From: an uncultured Verrucomicrobia subdivision 3 bacterium
GTDB taxonomy: Bacteria > Verrucomicrobiota > Verrucomicrobiia > Limisphaerales > UBA11358
NCBI GenBank assembly: GCA_903895255.1
Contig: CAITTG010000080.1
Location: 1-50,627 of the forward strand
Direction: 5' to 3'
DNA: 50,627 bases
The notes beneath the pieces were generated by a model, which saw only the letters and a list, made by a program, of their open reading frames with translations, was not told the DNA's origin and made no database searches. Made by a program: the position numbers and the translations under genes. Positions 7,252-16,779 of the stretch are shown piece after piece. Every line of letters starts with the position of its first letter. The first letter of the stretch is position 1.

Positions 7252-9830
7252 ACCGGCGGCTTTTCACATTTATTGGCGGCGGCCTGCTGGCGGTCGTGCT
7301 GGTGGTCAACGGGCCGGTCCGGGCGCAGACCAACCAGGAGAGCTTTGGGTTTGTCCGGCGGGAACTGGGACTGCCGGTGGAGCGGGCGGGACGCTTTGTG
7401 GGGCAATCCGGGGGGCGGTTGGTTGTGGGGGGCGGGTTGGACGTCAGCGGCAATCCTTGCGATGAGGTGCTGGTGCAGACGGAGGTGGGTTGGAAGCCAT
7501 TTAAATTGAAGGAGCCGCTGGCATTTTGCGGGTTTGTCAGCGGCACGTGGACGGAAGGGGCCGGCAGCAATACGCGAGTCCTGCTGGTGGGTGGCTGGAC
7601 GCGCGGGGGCCTGAGCCGCCGGGTGACTTCGCTGGAGTGGCGGGATGGCACTTTGGAACAAGCCGAGCTGCCCGCGTTGCCGGAAGCGGTGGCCTTGGCG
7701 GGCGTGGGCCTTTTCGAGGATCAGGCTCAAAAGCAACTGTACGTTGTCGGAGGCACGACGGCGGTGGATGGCAGCACCGTGTCCCACAAACTCTGGCGGC
7801 ACACTTTTGGCGATCCGGCCAAACCCGATTGGGAGGAATTGCCGCCCCAGCCCGGGGCGGGGCGGCTGTGGCCCGGGGTGATCTGTTTTTACAATGATGT
7901 GCTGGTGTTGGGTGGGTTTACCGTGGCGAATACGGGGGGTAAAACTGTTTATACCCCCACCCATGCGGCTCAGGCGTACCGCTGGCATGTGATTGACGGA
8001 ACGACTTTCACTGGCTGGCGGGACCTGAAGCCCTTGCCGGAGGCTGTCGCCGCGCCAGCCGTGTTCATGACCGGGCAGGTGCATGCGGGGGTGGCGGGCG
8101 GTTTTACCCAGCCCATCATGGGGCCGCTGGGAACAACGCAGGCCGGCACCGGCACCCGGAGCATCCAAATTTATCACGACGTGACGGACACCTGGGTGCG
8201 CAAGGGCGAGTTGCCCGAGGCGCTGACGGCGGTGACGGCGGTGCACGCGGGAACATTGACCCTGGTGGGGACGACGGCGGCCGGAACCACGGCCGGTTAC
8301 GACGTGACCATTCAACGCCGGGTAAAAAGTTTGCGCTGGCCGGATTACGCGGGCTTGCTGGGCTACTTCACGGTCGTGGCCTTTGCGGGCATCTATTTTA
8401 GCCGCCAGCAGACAGGCAGCGCGGGGTTCGCGCTGGGGGACCGGAAGATTCCCTGGTGGATGGCGGGCATCAGCATGTTTGCCAGCGCGGCGAGCAGCAT
8501 CAGCTTCATGGCGATCCCGGCGCTGGCATTCCGGACCAGCATGCTGTGGGCGCTGGCCGCCCTGATGCTGATCCCCCTCTTTTTTCTGGAGGCCTACGTC
8601 CTGTATCCGCTGATACGCAAGCTGGAAATCACCTCGACTTTTGAATATCTGGAGCGCCGGTTTCATCCCTCCCTCCGGTACATCGCCAGTGCGCAGGCCA
8701 TGGCGCTGCAGACGTTTGGGCGGATGAACATGGTGCTGCTGCTGCCGGCGCTGGCCATCGCGGCGGTGACGGGGATGAGCGTGTTTGCCAGCGTGCTCTT
8801 GATGGGGGTGGTGACGACGATTTATTCCGCCAAGGGCGGCATGCGGGCGGTGGTGGTGACGGAAGTCATCCAGGGAATCACGATGGTGCTGGGCATCAGC
8901 CTGATCGTGATCATGGCCATCACCGGCCTGCCACACGGGTGGAGCAGCTTTGTGGAGGTGGGCACCCGGTTCCACAAGTTTGACCTGGGCATCTGGAGCC
9001 TCGACTACACGATGCCGGTGGTGTGGATTTTGATTTTGACGCCCTTGTTCAACAAACTGGCGTTTGCCGCCGACCAGCCGACCGTGCAACGGGTGTTTGC
9101 GACGCCCTTGAAGGACGTGCGCAAGCTGGCCCTGATGTTTTTGTGCTTCAGCGTGTTTATTTCCTTCGCGGTGAATTTTGCGGGCATCTCGGTCTTTGCC
9201 TATTTCCACCAGCACCCGGACGAATTGGATCCCGCCATGACCAACGATCAGGTCATACCGCTCTATATTGTGCAGCGACTGCCGGTGGGCATTGCGGGGT
9301 TGATCATCGCCTCCCTGTTCGCGGCGGCGATGTCGGCGCTGGCCGGGAGCATGAACAGCGTGGCCATTTTGTTCACGGAAGATTTTTACGGCAAATTGAA
9401 GAAAAACATTTCCGACCGGGAACGGTTGCTGACCATGCGGATCGCGTCGCTGGTGGCGGGCTCCGTGGCGACGCTGTGCGCCCTCTATATGGCCACGATG
9501 AATCTGCGGTCCTTGTTTCAAACCTGGAATGAGCTGTTTGCGATGCTGGGCGGGGGGTTTCTGGGGGTTTACATCCTGGGCACCTACACGCGGCGGGCCA
9601 ATGCCATTGGCGCGTTTAGCGGGGCGCTGGCGAGCATCGGGGTGGCGCTATGGTTGAAATACGGCACGGCGGTGCATTGGTATTTTTACACGCCCGGGGC
9701 GGTGATCGCGTGCGTGGTCATCGGTTATGCGGTCAGCCTCGGCACGCCACCGCCGCGGCACAGTCTGGCCGGCCTGACCATCTTTGACACCAAGCGCGAT
9801 TTGCGATCGGCGCCGGCGGGGAAACAATAA
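7248..9830 (+). CDS. Kelch-domain/sodium:solute symporter fusion
   Basis: 860 aa. Residues 1-26 form a signal peptide (LLAVVLVVNGPVRA). Residues about 35-350 are a kelch-type beta-propeller with repeated GG-containing blades (VVGGGLDVSGNP, LLVGGWTRGG, YVVGGTTAVDG, LVLGGFTVAN), resembling mutarotase/NanM-like propellers. From about 360 to the end it is an SSS-family symporter with about 13 hydrophobic helices, including GDRKIPWWMAGISMFASAASSISFMA, whose GDR and SAASSISF stretches are typical for the family, and KLAFAADQPTVQRVFA. The propeller would sit outside the cytoplasmic membrane and the transporter within it. The predicted role is sodium-driven sugar uptake, with the propeller binding or epimerising the sugar. 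A good Shine-Dalgarno (GGAAGGAG, 7233-7240) precedes the ATG, which overlaps the GH43 stop. It is the only transporter in the window. Confidence 0.92.
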   Translation: MNRRLFTFIGGGLLAVVLVVNGPVRAQTNQESFGFVRRELGLPVERAGRFVGQSGGRLVVGGGLDVSGNPCDEVLVQTEVGWKPFKLKEPLAFCGFVSGTWTEGAGSNTRVLLVGGWTRGGLSRRVTSLEWRDGTLEQAELPALPEAVALAGVGLFEDQAQKQLYVVGGTTAVDGSTVSHKLWRHTFGDPAKPDWEELPPQPGAGRLWPGVICFYNDVLVLGGFTVANTGGKTVYTPTHAAQAYRWHVIDGTTFTGWRDLKPLPEAVAAPAVFMTGQVHAGVAGGFTQPIMGPLGTTQAGTGTRSIQIYHDVTDTWVRKGELPEALTAVTAVHAGTLTLVGTTAAGTTAGYDVTIQRRVKSLRWPDYAGLLGYFTVVAFAGIYFSRQQTGSAGFALGDRKIPWWMAGISMFASAASSISFMAIPALAFRTSMLWALAALMLIPLFFLEAYVLYPLIRKLEITSTFEYLERRFHPSLRYIASAQAMALQTFGRMNMVLLLPALAIAAVTGMSVFASVLLMGVVTTIYSAKGGMRAVVVTEVIQGITMVLGISLIVIMAITGLPHGWSSFVEVGTRFHKFDLGIWSLDYTMPVVWILILTPLFNKLAFAADQPTVQRVFATPLKDVRKLALMFLCFSVFISFAVNFAGISVFAYFHQHPDELDPAMTNDQVIPLYIVQRLPVGIAGLIIASLFAAAMSALAGSMNSVAILFTEDFYGKLKKNISDRERLLTMRIASLVAGSVATLCALYMATMNLRSLFQTWNELFAMLGGGFLGVYILGTYTRRANAIGAFSGALASIGVALWLKYGTAVHWYFYTPGAVIACVVIGYAVSLGTPPPRHSLAGLTIFDTKRDLRSAPAGKQ

Positions 9831-9832
9831 TC

Positions 9833-11458
9833 ATGTCATCACGCATCCAAAATCCCATTCTCACTGGTTTCAATCCCGACCCCTCAATCTGCCGCGTGGG
9901 CGAGGATTATTACATCGCCACCTCGACCTTTGAATGGTTTCCCGGGGTGCAACTCCATCACTCGCGGGATCTGGCGCACTGGCGACTCCTGGGACGGGCA
10001 CTGGACCGGGTGTCACAACTCGATATGCGGGGCTGTCAGAATTCCGGTGGGATCTGGGCGCCGTGCCTGACCCACGCGGAGGGAAGATTCTGGCTGGTTT
10101 ACACCAACGTGCATCACCACATGGGCGGAGTGGTGATGGACACGCCGAATTATCTGGTCACGGCCGGGCACGTCGAGGGCCCGTGGAGCGAGCCGGTGTT
10201 CCTGAACGCGAGCGGATTTGATCCGAGCCTGTTCCATGATGACGACGGGAAAAAGTACGTGGTCCAGATGCAAATGGGCGAGGTCGCCACCCCGGTGCGC
10301 TTTGACGGGATCATTTTGCAAGAGTTCGACGCGGGGAAGATGCGGTTGGTGGGCGAGCCAAAAAAAATCTGGCCCGGCAGCGTGATCGGGATTACCGAGG
10401 GGCCGCATCTGCTAAAGAAGGACGGCTGGTATTACCTGATCACCGCCGAGGGCGGCACGGCCCTGCGCCACGCCATCAGCGTTTGTCGCAGCAAAAACCT
10501 CTGGGGGCCCTACGAATTGCATCCGCAGAATCCGATTTTGACGGCGTTTCAAAAAGAAACATTGCCGTTGCAATCCACCGGTCATGGCTGTTTCGTGGAG
10601 ACCCAGCGGGGCGAGTGGTTCACCGTGCATCTGTGCCACCGGCCGCTCCAGCGTCCGGGCCGGCTGGTGATTGACCGGGAGGAGAACAAATCCGCGCCGC
10701 TGGGGCGCGAGACCTGCTTGCAGGCCCTGCAATGGGGGGAAGACGGGTGGCCCCGGCTGGCGCAGGGAGGGAATTCTCCAGCGGACACGGTGGCGGTCAA
10801 CCTGCCGGCGCACCCATGGCCAGCGGAACCGTTGCGGGACGATTTTACCGGTCCGCGGCTCAACCGGCATTTTCAGACGTTGCGGGAACCGCTGGAGGAA
10901 ACTTGGGCTTCGTTGAGCCGGCGGCCGGGGTGGTTGAGTTTGCGGGGACGCGACTCGCTGGCCTCCACGTTTGACCAGAGCCTGGTGGCGCGGCGGTTGC
11001 AGCATTTTCGCGCGTGCGCGGAGACCCGGCTGGTTTTCGAGCCGCACCATTTCAAGCAGGCGGCGGGACTGATCGCCTACTATGACCGACTCCATTACCA
11101 TTACTTCCGGGTGACGGCGGCCGGGCCGGACCGGATTAAATTGGGGGTGATCTCCTCGGAGAACACGAAGGCGAGCCGGCTGGAGGTCGCGGAATTGCCG
11201 GTGGCCGCGGGGCGGGGGATCCGCCTGCGGATGGAGATGGACCATGCGGAACTGCGTTTTGCGTGGGCGCCCGCCGACGCGGTGGATGGGGTTGGCTGGC
11301 GGAGCGTTGACCGGGTGTTTGAGGCCACGATGCTGGGTGACTGGGTTTCCCCGCACAGTAATTTCACCGGAACATTCTGGGGCGTGTGCTGCCAGGACTT
11401 GCTCGAACGCTCCATTTGGGCGGAATTTGATTATTTCGATTATCAACCCCGGGAGTGA
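9833..11458 (+). CDS. GH43 beta-xylosidase-type glycosidase (XynB-like)
   Basis: 541 aa, close to the usual length of XynB-type GH43 enzymes. The propeller carries base Asp16 (FNPDPSICRVGEDYY), modulator Asp130 (GFDPSLFHDDDG) and acid Glu189 (GITEGPHLLKKDGWYYLI). The C-terminal domain from about residue 325 (RDDFTGPRLNRHFQTLREP) is the beta-xylosidase concanavalin-like module. No signal peptide is visible. It starts 2 nt after the symporter stop, with GGGGAAA upstream. Together with the first GH43 it brackets the transporter, which suggests both act on imported oligosaccharides. Arabinosidase activity is an alternative. Confidence 0.92.
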   Translation: MSSRIQNPILTGFNPDPSICRVGEDYYIATSTFEWFPGVQLHHSRDLAHWRLLGRALDRVSQLDMRGCQNSGGIWAPCLTHAEGRFWLVYTNVHHHMGGVVMDTPNYLVTAGHVEGPWSEPVFLNASGFDPSLFHDDDGKKYVVQMQMGEVATPVRFDGIILQEFDAGKMRLVGEPKKIWPGSVIGITEGPHLLKKDGWYYLITAEGGTALRHAISVCRSKNLWGPYELHPQNPILTAFQKETLPLQSTGHGCFVETQRGEWFTVHLCHRPLQRPGRLVIDREENKSAPLGRETCLQALQWGEDGWPRLAQGGNSPADTVAVNLPAHPWPAEPLRDDFTGPRLNRHFQTLREPLEETWASLSRRPGWLSLRGRDSLASTFDQSLVARRLQHFRACAETRLVFEPHHFKQAAGLIAYYDRLHYHYFRVTAAGPDRIKLGVISSENTKASRLEVAELPVAAGRGIRLRMEMDHAELRFAWAPADAVDGVGWRSVDRVFEATMLGDWVSPHSNFTGTFWGVCCQDLLERSIWAEFDYFDYQPRE

Positions 11459-11477
11459 AGCCCGGGCCAAGCCGCAC

Positions 11478-13202
11478 ATGCGTTACCTACTCGACATGGT
11501 CCACCACAATCCGGGCGAACCGCCATTCGCGACCCGGTTCAGCGATCCGGCGCATTTGCGGGATTACGGTTTTAATGGCCAGGTGTTTAAACATATTAAC
11601 TGCGTGGCAACCTACGCCGCCACGGGAGTGGATTGCTTTCCAGCCGGCACCCCGGAACGCGCCTGGCTGGACGGGTTCACCCCGGGGATTGAGCGGGAGA
11701 TTGCCCGGGCCAAGGCCCGCGGGTTGCAGGTGTTTTTCCATCTGGATTTATTTGTCCTCCCCCGGCGGCTGGTGGACCATTTCCATGCGGAGATTTGCGA
11801 TTCCCTGACCGGACGCATCCTGCTGGAGCGACCCCGGACGCTGGCGTTGCATGCGGTGCTGTTTGCGGAACTGGCCCAGCGCTTTCCGGCGGTGGATGGT
11901 TACATCATCCGGGTGGGGGAGACCTACCTGTTCGACACGCCCCATCACACGGGGAACAGTCCGATACCCCGGGTGGGGCCGGCCTGGACTCCGGATTATC
12001 TCTACGCGGAGACGCTGGCGGGGCGGCCGCCGCAGGAACCCCGCTGGGCCCCGCAGCAGGCGGAGGCATACGTGACGCTGCTCCGCTTTTTGCGGCAGGA
12101 GATCTGTGAGCGCCACGGGCAGCAATTATTTTTTCGCACATGGGATGTCTTTCCGGACAAACTGCATGCCCGGCTGGATCATTACCTGGAAGTGACCAAC
12201 GCGGTCGAACCCCATCCTAAACTGGCCTTTTCCATCAAGCATACCGCGCTGGATTTCTGGCGGCGGGTGAAGGTGAATGAGTGCCTGACGCGGGGCCGCC
12301 ATCCGCAAATCATCGAGGTCCAATGCCAGCGGGAATATGAGGGCAAGGGGGCGTATCCCAATTACGTGATGGCGGGCGTCATCGACGGCTTCGAGGAAAA
12401 TGCCGGCAAAATTGGTTTGAAGGACCTGCTCGGCAGTCCGCAAATCCTGGGCGTGTATGCGTGGTCGCGCGGCGGTGGTTGGTTTGGTCCCTACCTAAAG
12501 CACGAGCTCTGGCCGGATTTGAATGCGTATGTGCTGGCCGCGTACGTAAATGATCCGCGCCGGACGGAAGCGGCGATTTTCCGGGAATACGCGGAGGAGC
12601 GGCTGGGGTTGAACGCGGTGGCGGCGCGGGACTTTCGCGAGCTCTGCCTGCTTTCCAGCCGGGCGATTCTGCTGGGACGGCATTGCGCGGCGTTTGACCA
12701 GACGCTGGCCGAATCCGTGCTGCCCACGGCCTGCTGGATGCGGGATGACCGCCTGGGCGGCCGGGGGCAACTGGCGGTGGTGCTGGATTATCTGCGGGCC
12801 CACCGGGCCGAGGCCGCAGCCCTGGCGGAAAAAGCGGAAGCGGTGCGGCTGTGGGAACAAATCGAGGACCTCGCGAAGCGCTTGTCCTTTCCCGATGCTG
12901 CAACCGGGGAGGTGGTAACCATTTCCGCCACCTATGGGCGGGTGTTGTTCAGCATCGTGCATCAGGGTTGGCGCGCACTCATCGCGGGCGGACGTGGCCA
13001 CCGGGAGGAATTCCTGGACGCGGCCAGCCATTATGAGGCTGGGTGGCGGGAATTCCGCGCCCTCGGGGAATCGCCCTGGTGCGCCTCGCTCTACGAGGGC
13101 CGATATTTTAATTTGCCCGGCACGCCGGAGGTGGCGGGCATGGACGCCTCCCTGGAGTATTATCGCCGGACGTTGGGCGAAACACCGCAACCAATTACAT
13201 GA
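11478..13202 (+). CDS. Putative glycoside hydrolase, alpha-glucuronidase/TIM-barrel-like, family uncertain (574 aa)
   Basis: ATG 11478 is chosen because the conserved-looking sequence begins at MRYLLDMVHHNPGEPPF, 19 nt after the GH43 stop. The frame stays open upstream to 11244, but that part overlaps GH43 in another frame. The protein has alternating beta-strand/helix segments (YGFNGQVFKHINCVATYAA, GLQVFFHLDLFVLP, VDGYIIRVGETYLFD, QQLFFRTWDVF, PQIIEVQCQREYEGKGAYP) suggestive of a TIM barrel with an N-terminal catalytic half and a helical C-terminal half. The EVQCQREYEGKG segment reminds me of the QEYLG-type motif of GH67 glucuronidases, but I cannot prove membership. Candidate acidic residues are the Glu in RVGETY and in QREYEG. 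No signal peptide. The stop overlaps the next start as ATGA. Confidence 0.7.
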   Translation: MRYLLDMVHHNPGEPPFATRFSDPAHLRDYGFNGQVFKHINCVATYAATGVDCFPAGTPERAWLDGFTPGIEREIARAKARGLQVFFHLDLFVLPRRLVDHFHAEICDSLTGRILLERPRTLALHAVLFAELAQRFPAVDGYIIRVGETYLFDTPHHTGNSPIPRVGPAWTPDYLYAETLAGRPPQEPRWAPQQAEAYVTLLRFLRQEICERHGQQLFFRTWDVFPDKLHARLDHYLEVTNAVEPHPKLAFSIKHTALDFWRRVKVNECLTRGRHPQIIEVQCQREYEGKGAYPNYVMAGVIDGFEENAGKIGLKDLLGSPQILGVYAWSRGGGWFGPYLKHELWPDLNAYVLAAYVNDPRRTEAAIFREYAEERLGLNAVAARDFRELCLLSSRAILLGRHCAAFDQTLAESVLPTACWMRDDRLGGRGQLAVVLDYLRAHRAEAAALAEKAEAVRLWEQIEDLAKRLSFPDAATGEVVTISATYGRVLFSIVHQGWRALIAGGRGHREEFLDAASHYEAGWREFRALGESPWCASLYEGRYFNLPGTPEVAGMDASLEYYRRTLGETPQPIT

Positions 13203-15805
13203 AATCCATTATCCGCGGCCTGGCCGCACTCACGCTGTTTATTGCCGTCGGCAGCCTTAGGGCGGCGGAATCCCCGCGCCACCTGGCCGGGGAACTGGGT
13301 GCGGAGGCCGTGTTAAACGGCGAGTATCCCTGGCCCCCCTCACCCGCGGTGAACGTCAGTTATGACGCGACCGGTTTTGCCCGCGAGCGTTTGTCCGCCG
13401 TGCCCCCGGCGGGGGTGCATCCCCGCATCCTCATCAGCCCGGCGGACCTGCCGGATTTGCGACGGCGGGTGGCGGGGACGGCGATGGGCCGGGCGCTGCG
13501 GGAGAATTTGCGGGAGCGGGTGCGGGCGGCCATCAAGACTCCCGGGGAATGGGGCACGCGTTTTTATGAAGCCCTGGCCGGGGGAGATATGTCGGGCGCC
13601 CGGCAACTGCTGGCGGAAAAAGGCGGCAAGCCGGCCGGCATCGGGCATTATCAGCCGTATATCGAGGCCCTGGCGCTGGAGGCCCTGGATGCCTTAATCG
13701 CCAACGACGAGGTGCGTGGCCGGAAAGTGGGCGCGGCGCTGGCCAATTATGCCTTGCTGGCCGAGCCGGCGGTGGAGCAAGCCCTGGCGCAGCCGTTGGG
13801 TGATGATGTGTGGCGGGTGAAGATCAACGGACCAGTGACCGGCGACTGGAGCAGCGACCAGGGGGTGCGGGATCTGGTGGGGTACGAGATTTTGGGGTAC
13901 ACCTATGATTTTGCCTACAATTTCATGACGGAAGCGCAGCGGGCGCCGGTGCGCAGGATGATTGCGCGGGTGACGCATGGAGAACTGTGGCTGGGGGCGC
14001 GGCTGCCCCATCATTTTCGCAATTGGAACTGGGTGGCGGTGGGATTGAGCCAGCCGCTGCTGGCCTTGGCGATTGAAGGCGAGGAGGGGTATGATCCACG
14101 GGTATTCCGGATGGGGGAGGAAATCGCGCACGACTATTTCACTTACGGAATTTCCGAGCGGGGCTTTTCCACGGAAGCCGTGGGGTACACCCAATTTGGG
14201 CTGGTCTGGGCCAATCCGTTCGTGGTGGCGGCGGCGCGGCGGGGTGACACGCTGCTGACCCAAAACCACCTGCGGGGCATGATTGACTGGTATCTGCACA
14301 CCATGGAACCCGCCGCCCTAAACCAGCAGGCGGCGGCCACCGGGCGCGATGCGGAGCAACTACAGCGCAGCCTGCCCCAGTCCTGGACCAGTCATGGCGA
14401 TGGTGGAGACGAAGGACCCGCCATTTGGACCATGGCGATGTGGAAGTATTTTTATCCAGCCGACCCGAAGATTGACCTGCTCTGGCGGGTGGTGGTCAAC
14501 GACGGTCCGGGACAGCCCTTCACCGGCAGTTTTCACACCATTGAGGCCCTGTTATGGGCGAATGACGCCCCCCTCACGGTGAAGCCAGACGCGGCGCAAC
14601 AACTGAAGTTGCCGCTCGCTTTATTCGACCCTGTGCGCAGTTCGCTAATTGCGCACAGCGGCTGGGACACCAACGCGGCGGTAATGCAATTTGAGTGTCG
14701 CACCGACTCGGTGGGGGGCAGTCACGAACATGCCGACCGGGGGGCTTTCACTTTCACCGCCCTGGGACGGCAATGGGCAAAGGATAATTTCCGTTCGGTG
14801 GAAACACGGCACCATAATGCTATTTTAATTGACGGTCTGGGCCAGGGCTTCTGGCCGGGCCCGGGCCAATGGCTGGGGCTGGCGGATGAAGGCTGGGCCT
14901 TGGTGGCGGCCTGCGATACGAAGGATTGCTATGACTGGTGGTGGCCGAAGGAGATCCGCACCGAGGATCCGCAAACCTTTGAGCGGTTCCACTATTCCCG
15001 TTGGGAGAGTTTCCTGGGCGACGCGCGTGAATTTCGTCGGGAATTTCCCGGGTTTGTCCCGGAACGCGACCCGCGGCCCTCCGTGGTGGCGCATTGGGAG
15101 GGCTTTGCCGCGCATGATCCGCGCATGTGGGACGAGGACACCTGGCCGGTGCGGCTGCCGCACAATCCGGTGCGGCGTGCGTATCGCACCGTGGCCTTTG
15201 TGCGGAGCCCCCATCCTTATTTGCTGGTGGTGGATGACATTCAGAAAGACGCGCAAGAGCGGTTGTACGAATGGTTGATGCAGACCGGGATGAACACGGC
15301 CCTGGCGCGGCAGGCGGGGAACGATCTGATTTTATGCGACGCCACGGTTCCAATGGATGAAAATGGGGTGCCGCGTCCACGCCGGGGCGACCGTGAATTA
15401 CTGGTGCGGGTGCTGAATTGCGGGGTGCCGGCGCGCCCGCAGGAATATCAAGCGCGGCCCTCGTTCCGCCTGGAGACATTTGAACGGCGGGACACGCTGG
15501 TGCCGGAGGCCCCGGCCACCGTACTGGCGGGGGCGCGCTCCTTTGGTCTGGACAAACGGCTGGTGATCAGCAGTCGGGCGGTCGCGCCGGATTTCCGGAT
15601 TCTGCTCTGGCCGTTGCGGGAGGGGGAGGCGTTGCCGGAAACGGAGTGGAACGCGGCGCGCACCCAGCTGACGCTCGCGGCGGCGGGCAATCGGGACACC
15701 ATTTATCTTGAGGCGGTGGCGGGTGGCCGGACACAAATCCGGGTGGCGCGTCCCGGCCAGGCGCCGGTGGTTATCAAGCCCGGGGCTGGGGAGGAATCCA
15801 AGTGA
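13199..15805 (+). CDS. Secreted heparinase II/III-like polysaccharide lyase
   Basis: 868 aa with a clear signal peptide (MKSIIRGLAALTLFIAVGSLRA). The HPRILISPADLPDLRRRV motif near residue 74 opens an (alpha/alpha) toroid containing FRNWNWVAVGLSQPLLALAIEG and STEAVGYTQFGLVWANPF. The C-terminal beta-sandwich domain typical of the family starts near residue 470 and contains GSHEHADRGAFTFTALGRQW, with His509, His511 and Asp513 as likely metal/active-site residues. Enzymes with this fold cleave uronate-containing glycans by beta-elimination in the periplasm or outside the cell; the substrate cannot be told. It is the last gene of operon 1. Its stop codon lies inside the first half-site of the next regulatory element. 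Confidence 0.88.
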   Translation: MKSIIRGLAALTLFIAVGSLRAAESPRHLAGELGAEAVLNGEYPWPPSPAVNVSYDATGFARERLSAVPPAGVHPRILISPADLPDLRRRVAGTAMGRALRENLRERVRAAIKTPGEWGTRFYEALAGGDMSGARQLLAEKGGKPAGIGHYQPYIEALALEALDALIANDEVRGRKVGAALANYALLAEPAVEQALAQPLGDDVWRVKINGPVTGDWSSDQGVRDLVGYEILGYTYDFAYNFMTEAQRAPVRRMIARVTHGELWLGARLPHHFRNWNWVAVGLSQPLLALAIEGEEGYDPRVFRMGEEIAHDYFTYGISERGFSTEAVGYTQFGLVWANPFVVAAARRGDTLLTQNHLRGMIDWYLHTMEPAALNQQAAATGRDAEQLQRSLPQSWTSHGDGGDEGPAIWTMAMWKYFYPADPKIDLLWRVVVNDGPGQPFTGSFHTIEALLWANDAPLTVKPDAAQQLKLPLALFDPVRSSLIAHSGWDTNAAVMQFECRTDSVGGSHEHADRGAFTFTALGRQWAKDNFRSVETRHHNAILIDGLGQGFWPGPGQWLGLADEGWALVAACDTKDCYDWWWPKEIRTEDPQTFERFHYSRWESFLGDAREFRREFPGFVPERDPRPSVVAHWEGFAAHDPRMWDEDTWPVRLPHNPVRRAYRTVAFVRSPHPYLLVVDDIQKDAQERLYEWLMQTGMNTALARQAGNDLILCDATVPMDENGVPRPRRGDRELLVRVLNCGVPARPQEYQARPSFRLETFERRDTLVPEAPATVLAGARSFGLDKRLVISSRAVAPDFRILLWPLREGEALPETEWNAARTQLTLAAAGNRDTIYLEAVAGGRTQIRVARPGQAPVVIKPGAGEESK

Positions 15806-15852
15806 CGCAAATCCACCCCCCCGTGATGCAACATAGACCCTAGTGACCCAAG
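15804..15852 (+). promoter_or_regulatory. Phased direct-repeat operator upstream of operon 2
   Basis: Half-sites begin at 15804 (GACGCAAATCCACCCC), 15825 (GATGCAACATAGACCC) and, weaker, 15845 (GACCCAAGCC), spaced 21 and 20 bp. The site starts on the last codons of the preceding gene and ends about 90 bp before the pseudopilin ATG. An AT-rich TTAAATAAAT lies between them. Confidence 0.65.
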
Positions 15853-15944
15853 CCGGCTGAGGCCAGAATGCATTAAATAAATCCGCGCGGCAGTCCGGCC
15901 ACCCTGGCAGGTGGCGGTGCGCCACGCAACTATTTAAATGCCCG

Positions 15945-16757
15945 ATGAAAACCAAATCATTTCCACGAGGGAGCCAGGCTTTCACGTTGATTGAACTGCT
16001 GGTAGTTATCGCGATCATCGCGATTTTGGCGGCCATGCTGCTGCCCGCCCTGGCCAATGCCAAACAAACCGCCCTGCGCATCCGGTGTGTCAACGGTCTG
16101 AAGCAGTGCGGGCTCGCGGCGCAAATGTACTCCGGGGAAAATCACGATTATCTGCCCTATGCCTTTGTGATTTCCGGGCGCATGGGCAATTACAACGGGG
16201 TGGGGGCCTATATGGATGCCTGGCTGAATTGTTTTGGCATGACCACTAACAGCACCACGTTCACCAATGGTTTTACCACCTGTCCGGCCGCCCGGCAGAT
16301 CGCTGGCGGACAGGATTTACCCACCTATGTGGCGAACCGGAACATCCCCTGGGATCCGACCCAGACACCCAACACGGGATTGTATAAAATTAATAGTTCC
16401 GTGAAGCCGTGCGACACCTCGCTGGTGATTGACTGTTCGGTGGCGGACTCAGGCAACGCGCCCACGCCGCCGGGCGGGCCGATTTCGGGCTTTTGGTCGG
16501 ATATTGACGGGATGTGCTGGTATCCGCCGCTCTTTGCCCATAACGGCAAGTCGGCCCAGGTGCCGGCCTGGTCGTTAAACAAGTATTATTGCTTTGTGGA
16601 CGGGCTGGCGGTGACGGTGTTTTTCGACGGGCATGTGGAGGCACGCAAGCCGGACCCGACGGGTCAGTCTTCGGCCCGGGTGCCGGTGGGCCGGCCCCCG
16701 ACCGGGCAGCGCGCGGCTTGGAATGCCTATTGGAATGGAACGGCCAGCGATAACTGA
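15945..16757 (+). CDS. Prepilin-type N-terminal methylation protein with C-terminal FFDGH motif
   Basis: 270 aa. The N-terminus is a class III (type IV pilin-like) signal: a basic leader, then [21 protein letters not shown], with Phe13 as +1 and Glu17 as the conserved +5 residue. The residue before the cut is Ala rather than the usual Gly. The rest is a soluble domain with several Cys and a C-terminal [16 protein letters not shown], the DG-type motif common in pseudopilins of Planctomycetes, Verrucomicrobia and Lentisphaerae. It would be processed by prepilin peptidase and inserted in a pseudopilus or the membrane. No pilus machinery is encoded nearby. It leads operon 2, directly behind an operator. 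The paralogue is at 34303. Confidence 0.9.
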   Translation: MKTKSFPRGSQAFTLIELLVVIAIIAILAAMLLPALANAKQTALRIRCVNGLKQCGLAAQMYSGENHDYLPYAFVISGRMGNYNGVGAYMDAWLNCFGMTTNSTTFTNGFTTCPAARQIAGGQDLPTYVANRNIPWDPTQTPNTGLYKINSSVKPCDTSLVIDCSVADSGNAPTPPGGPISGFWSDIDGMCWYPPLFAHNGKSAQVPAWSLNKYYCFVDGLAVTVFFDGHVEARKPDPTGQSSARVPVGRPPTGQRAAWNAYWNGTASDN

Positions 16758-16779
16758 ACCCGGGCGGCCATTGCCGGAC

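Noticed and set aside
7245..9521. 758-codon open frame on the minus strand
   Set aside because: It lies antisense to the symporter gene; its His/Arg/Gln-rich translation has no domain and is typical of the shadow of GC-rich codons.
11244..11477. Upstream extension of the 11478 gene
   Set aside because: It overlaps the end of GH43 in another frame and its Arg/Cys-rich sequence is not protein-like; the conserved-looking part starts at 11478.
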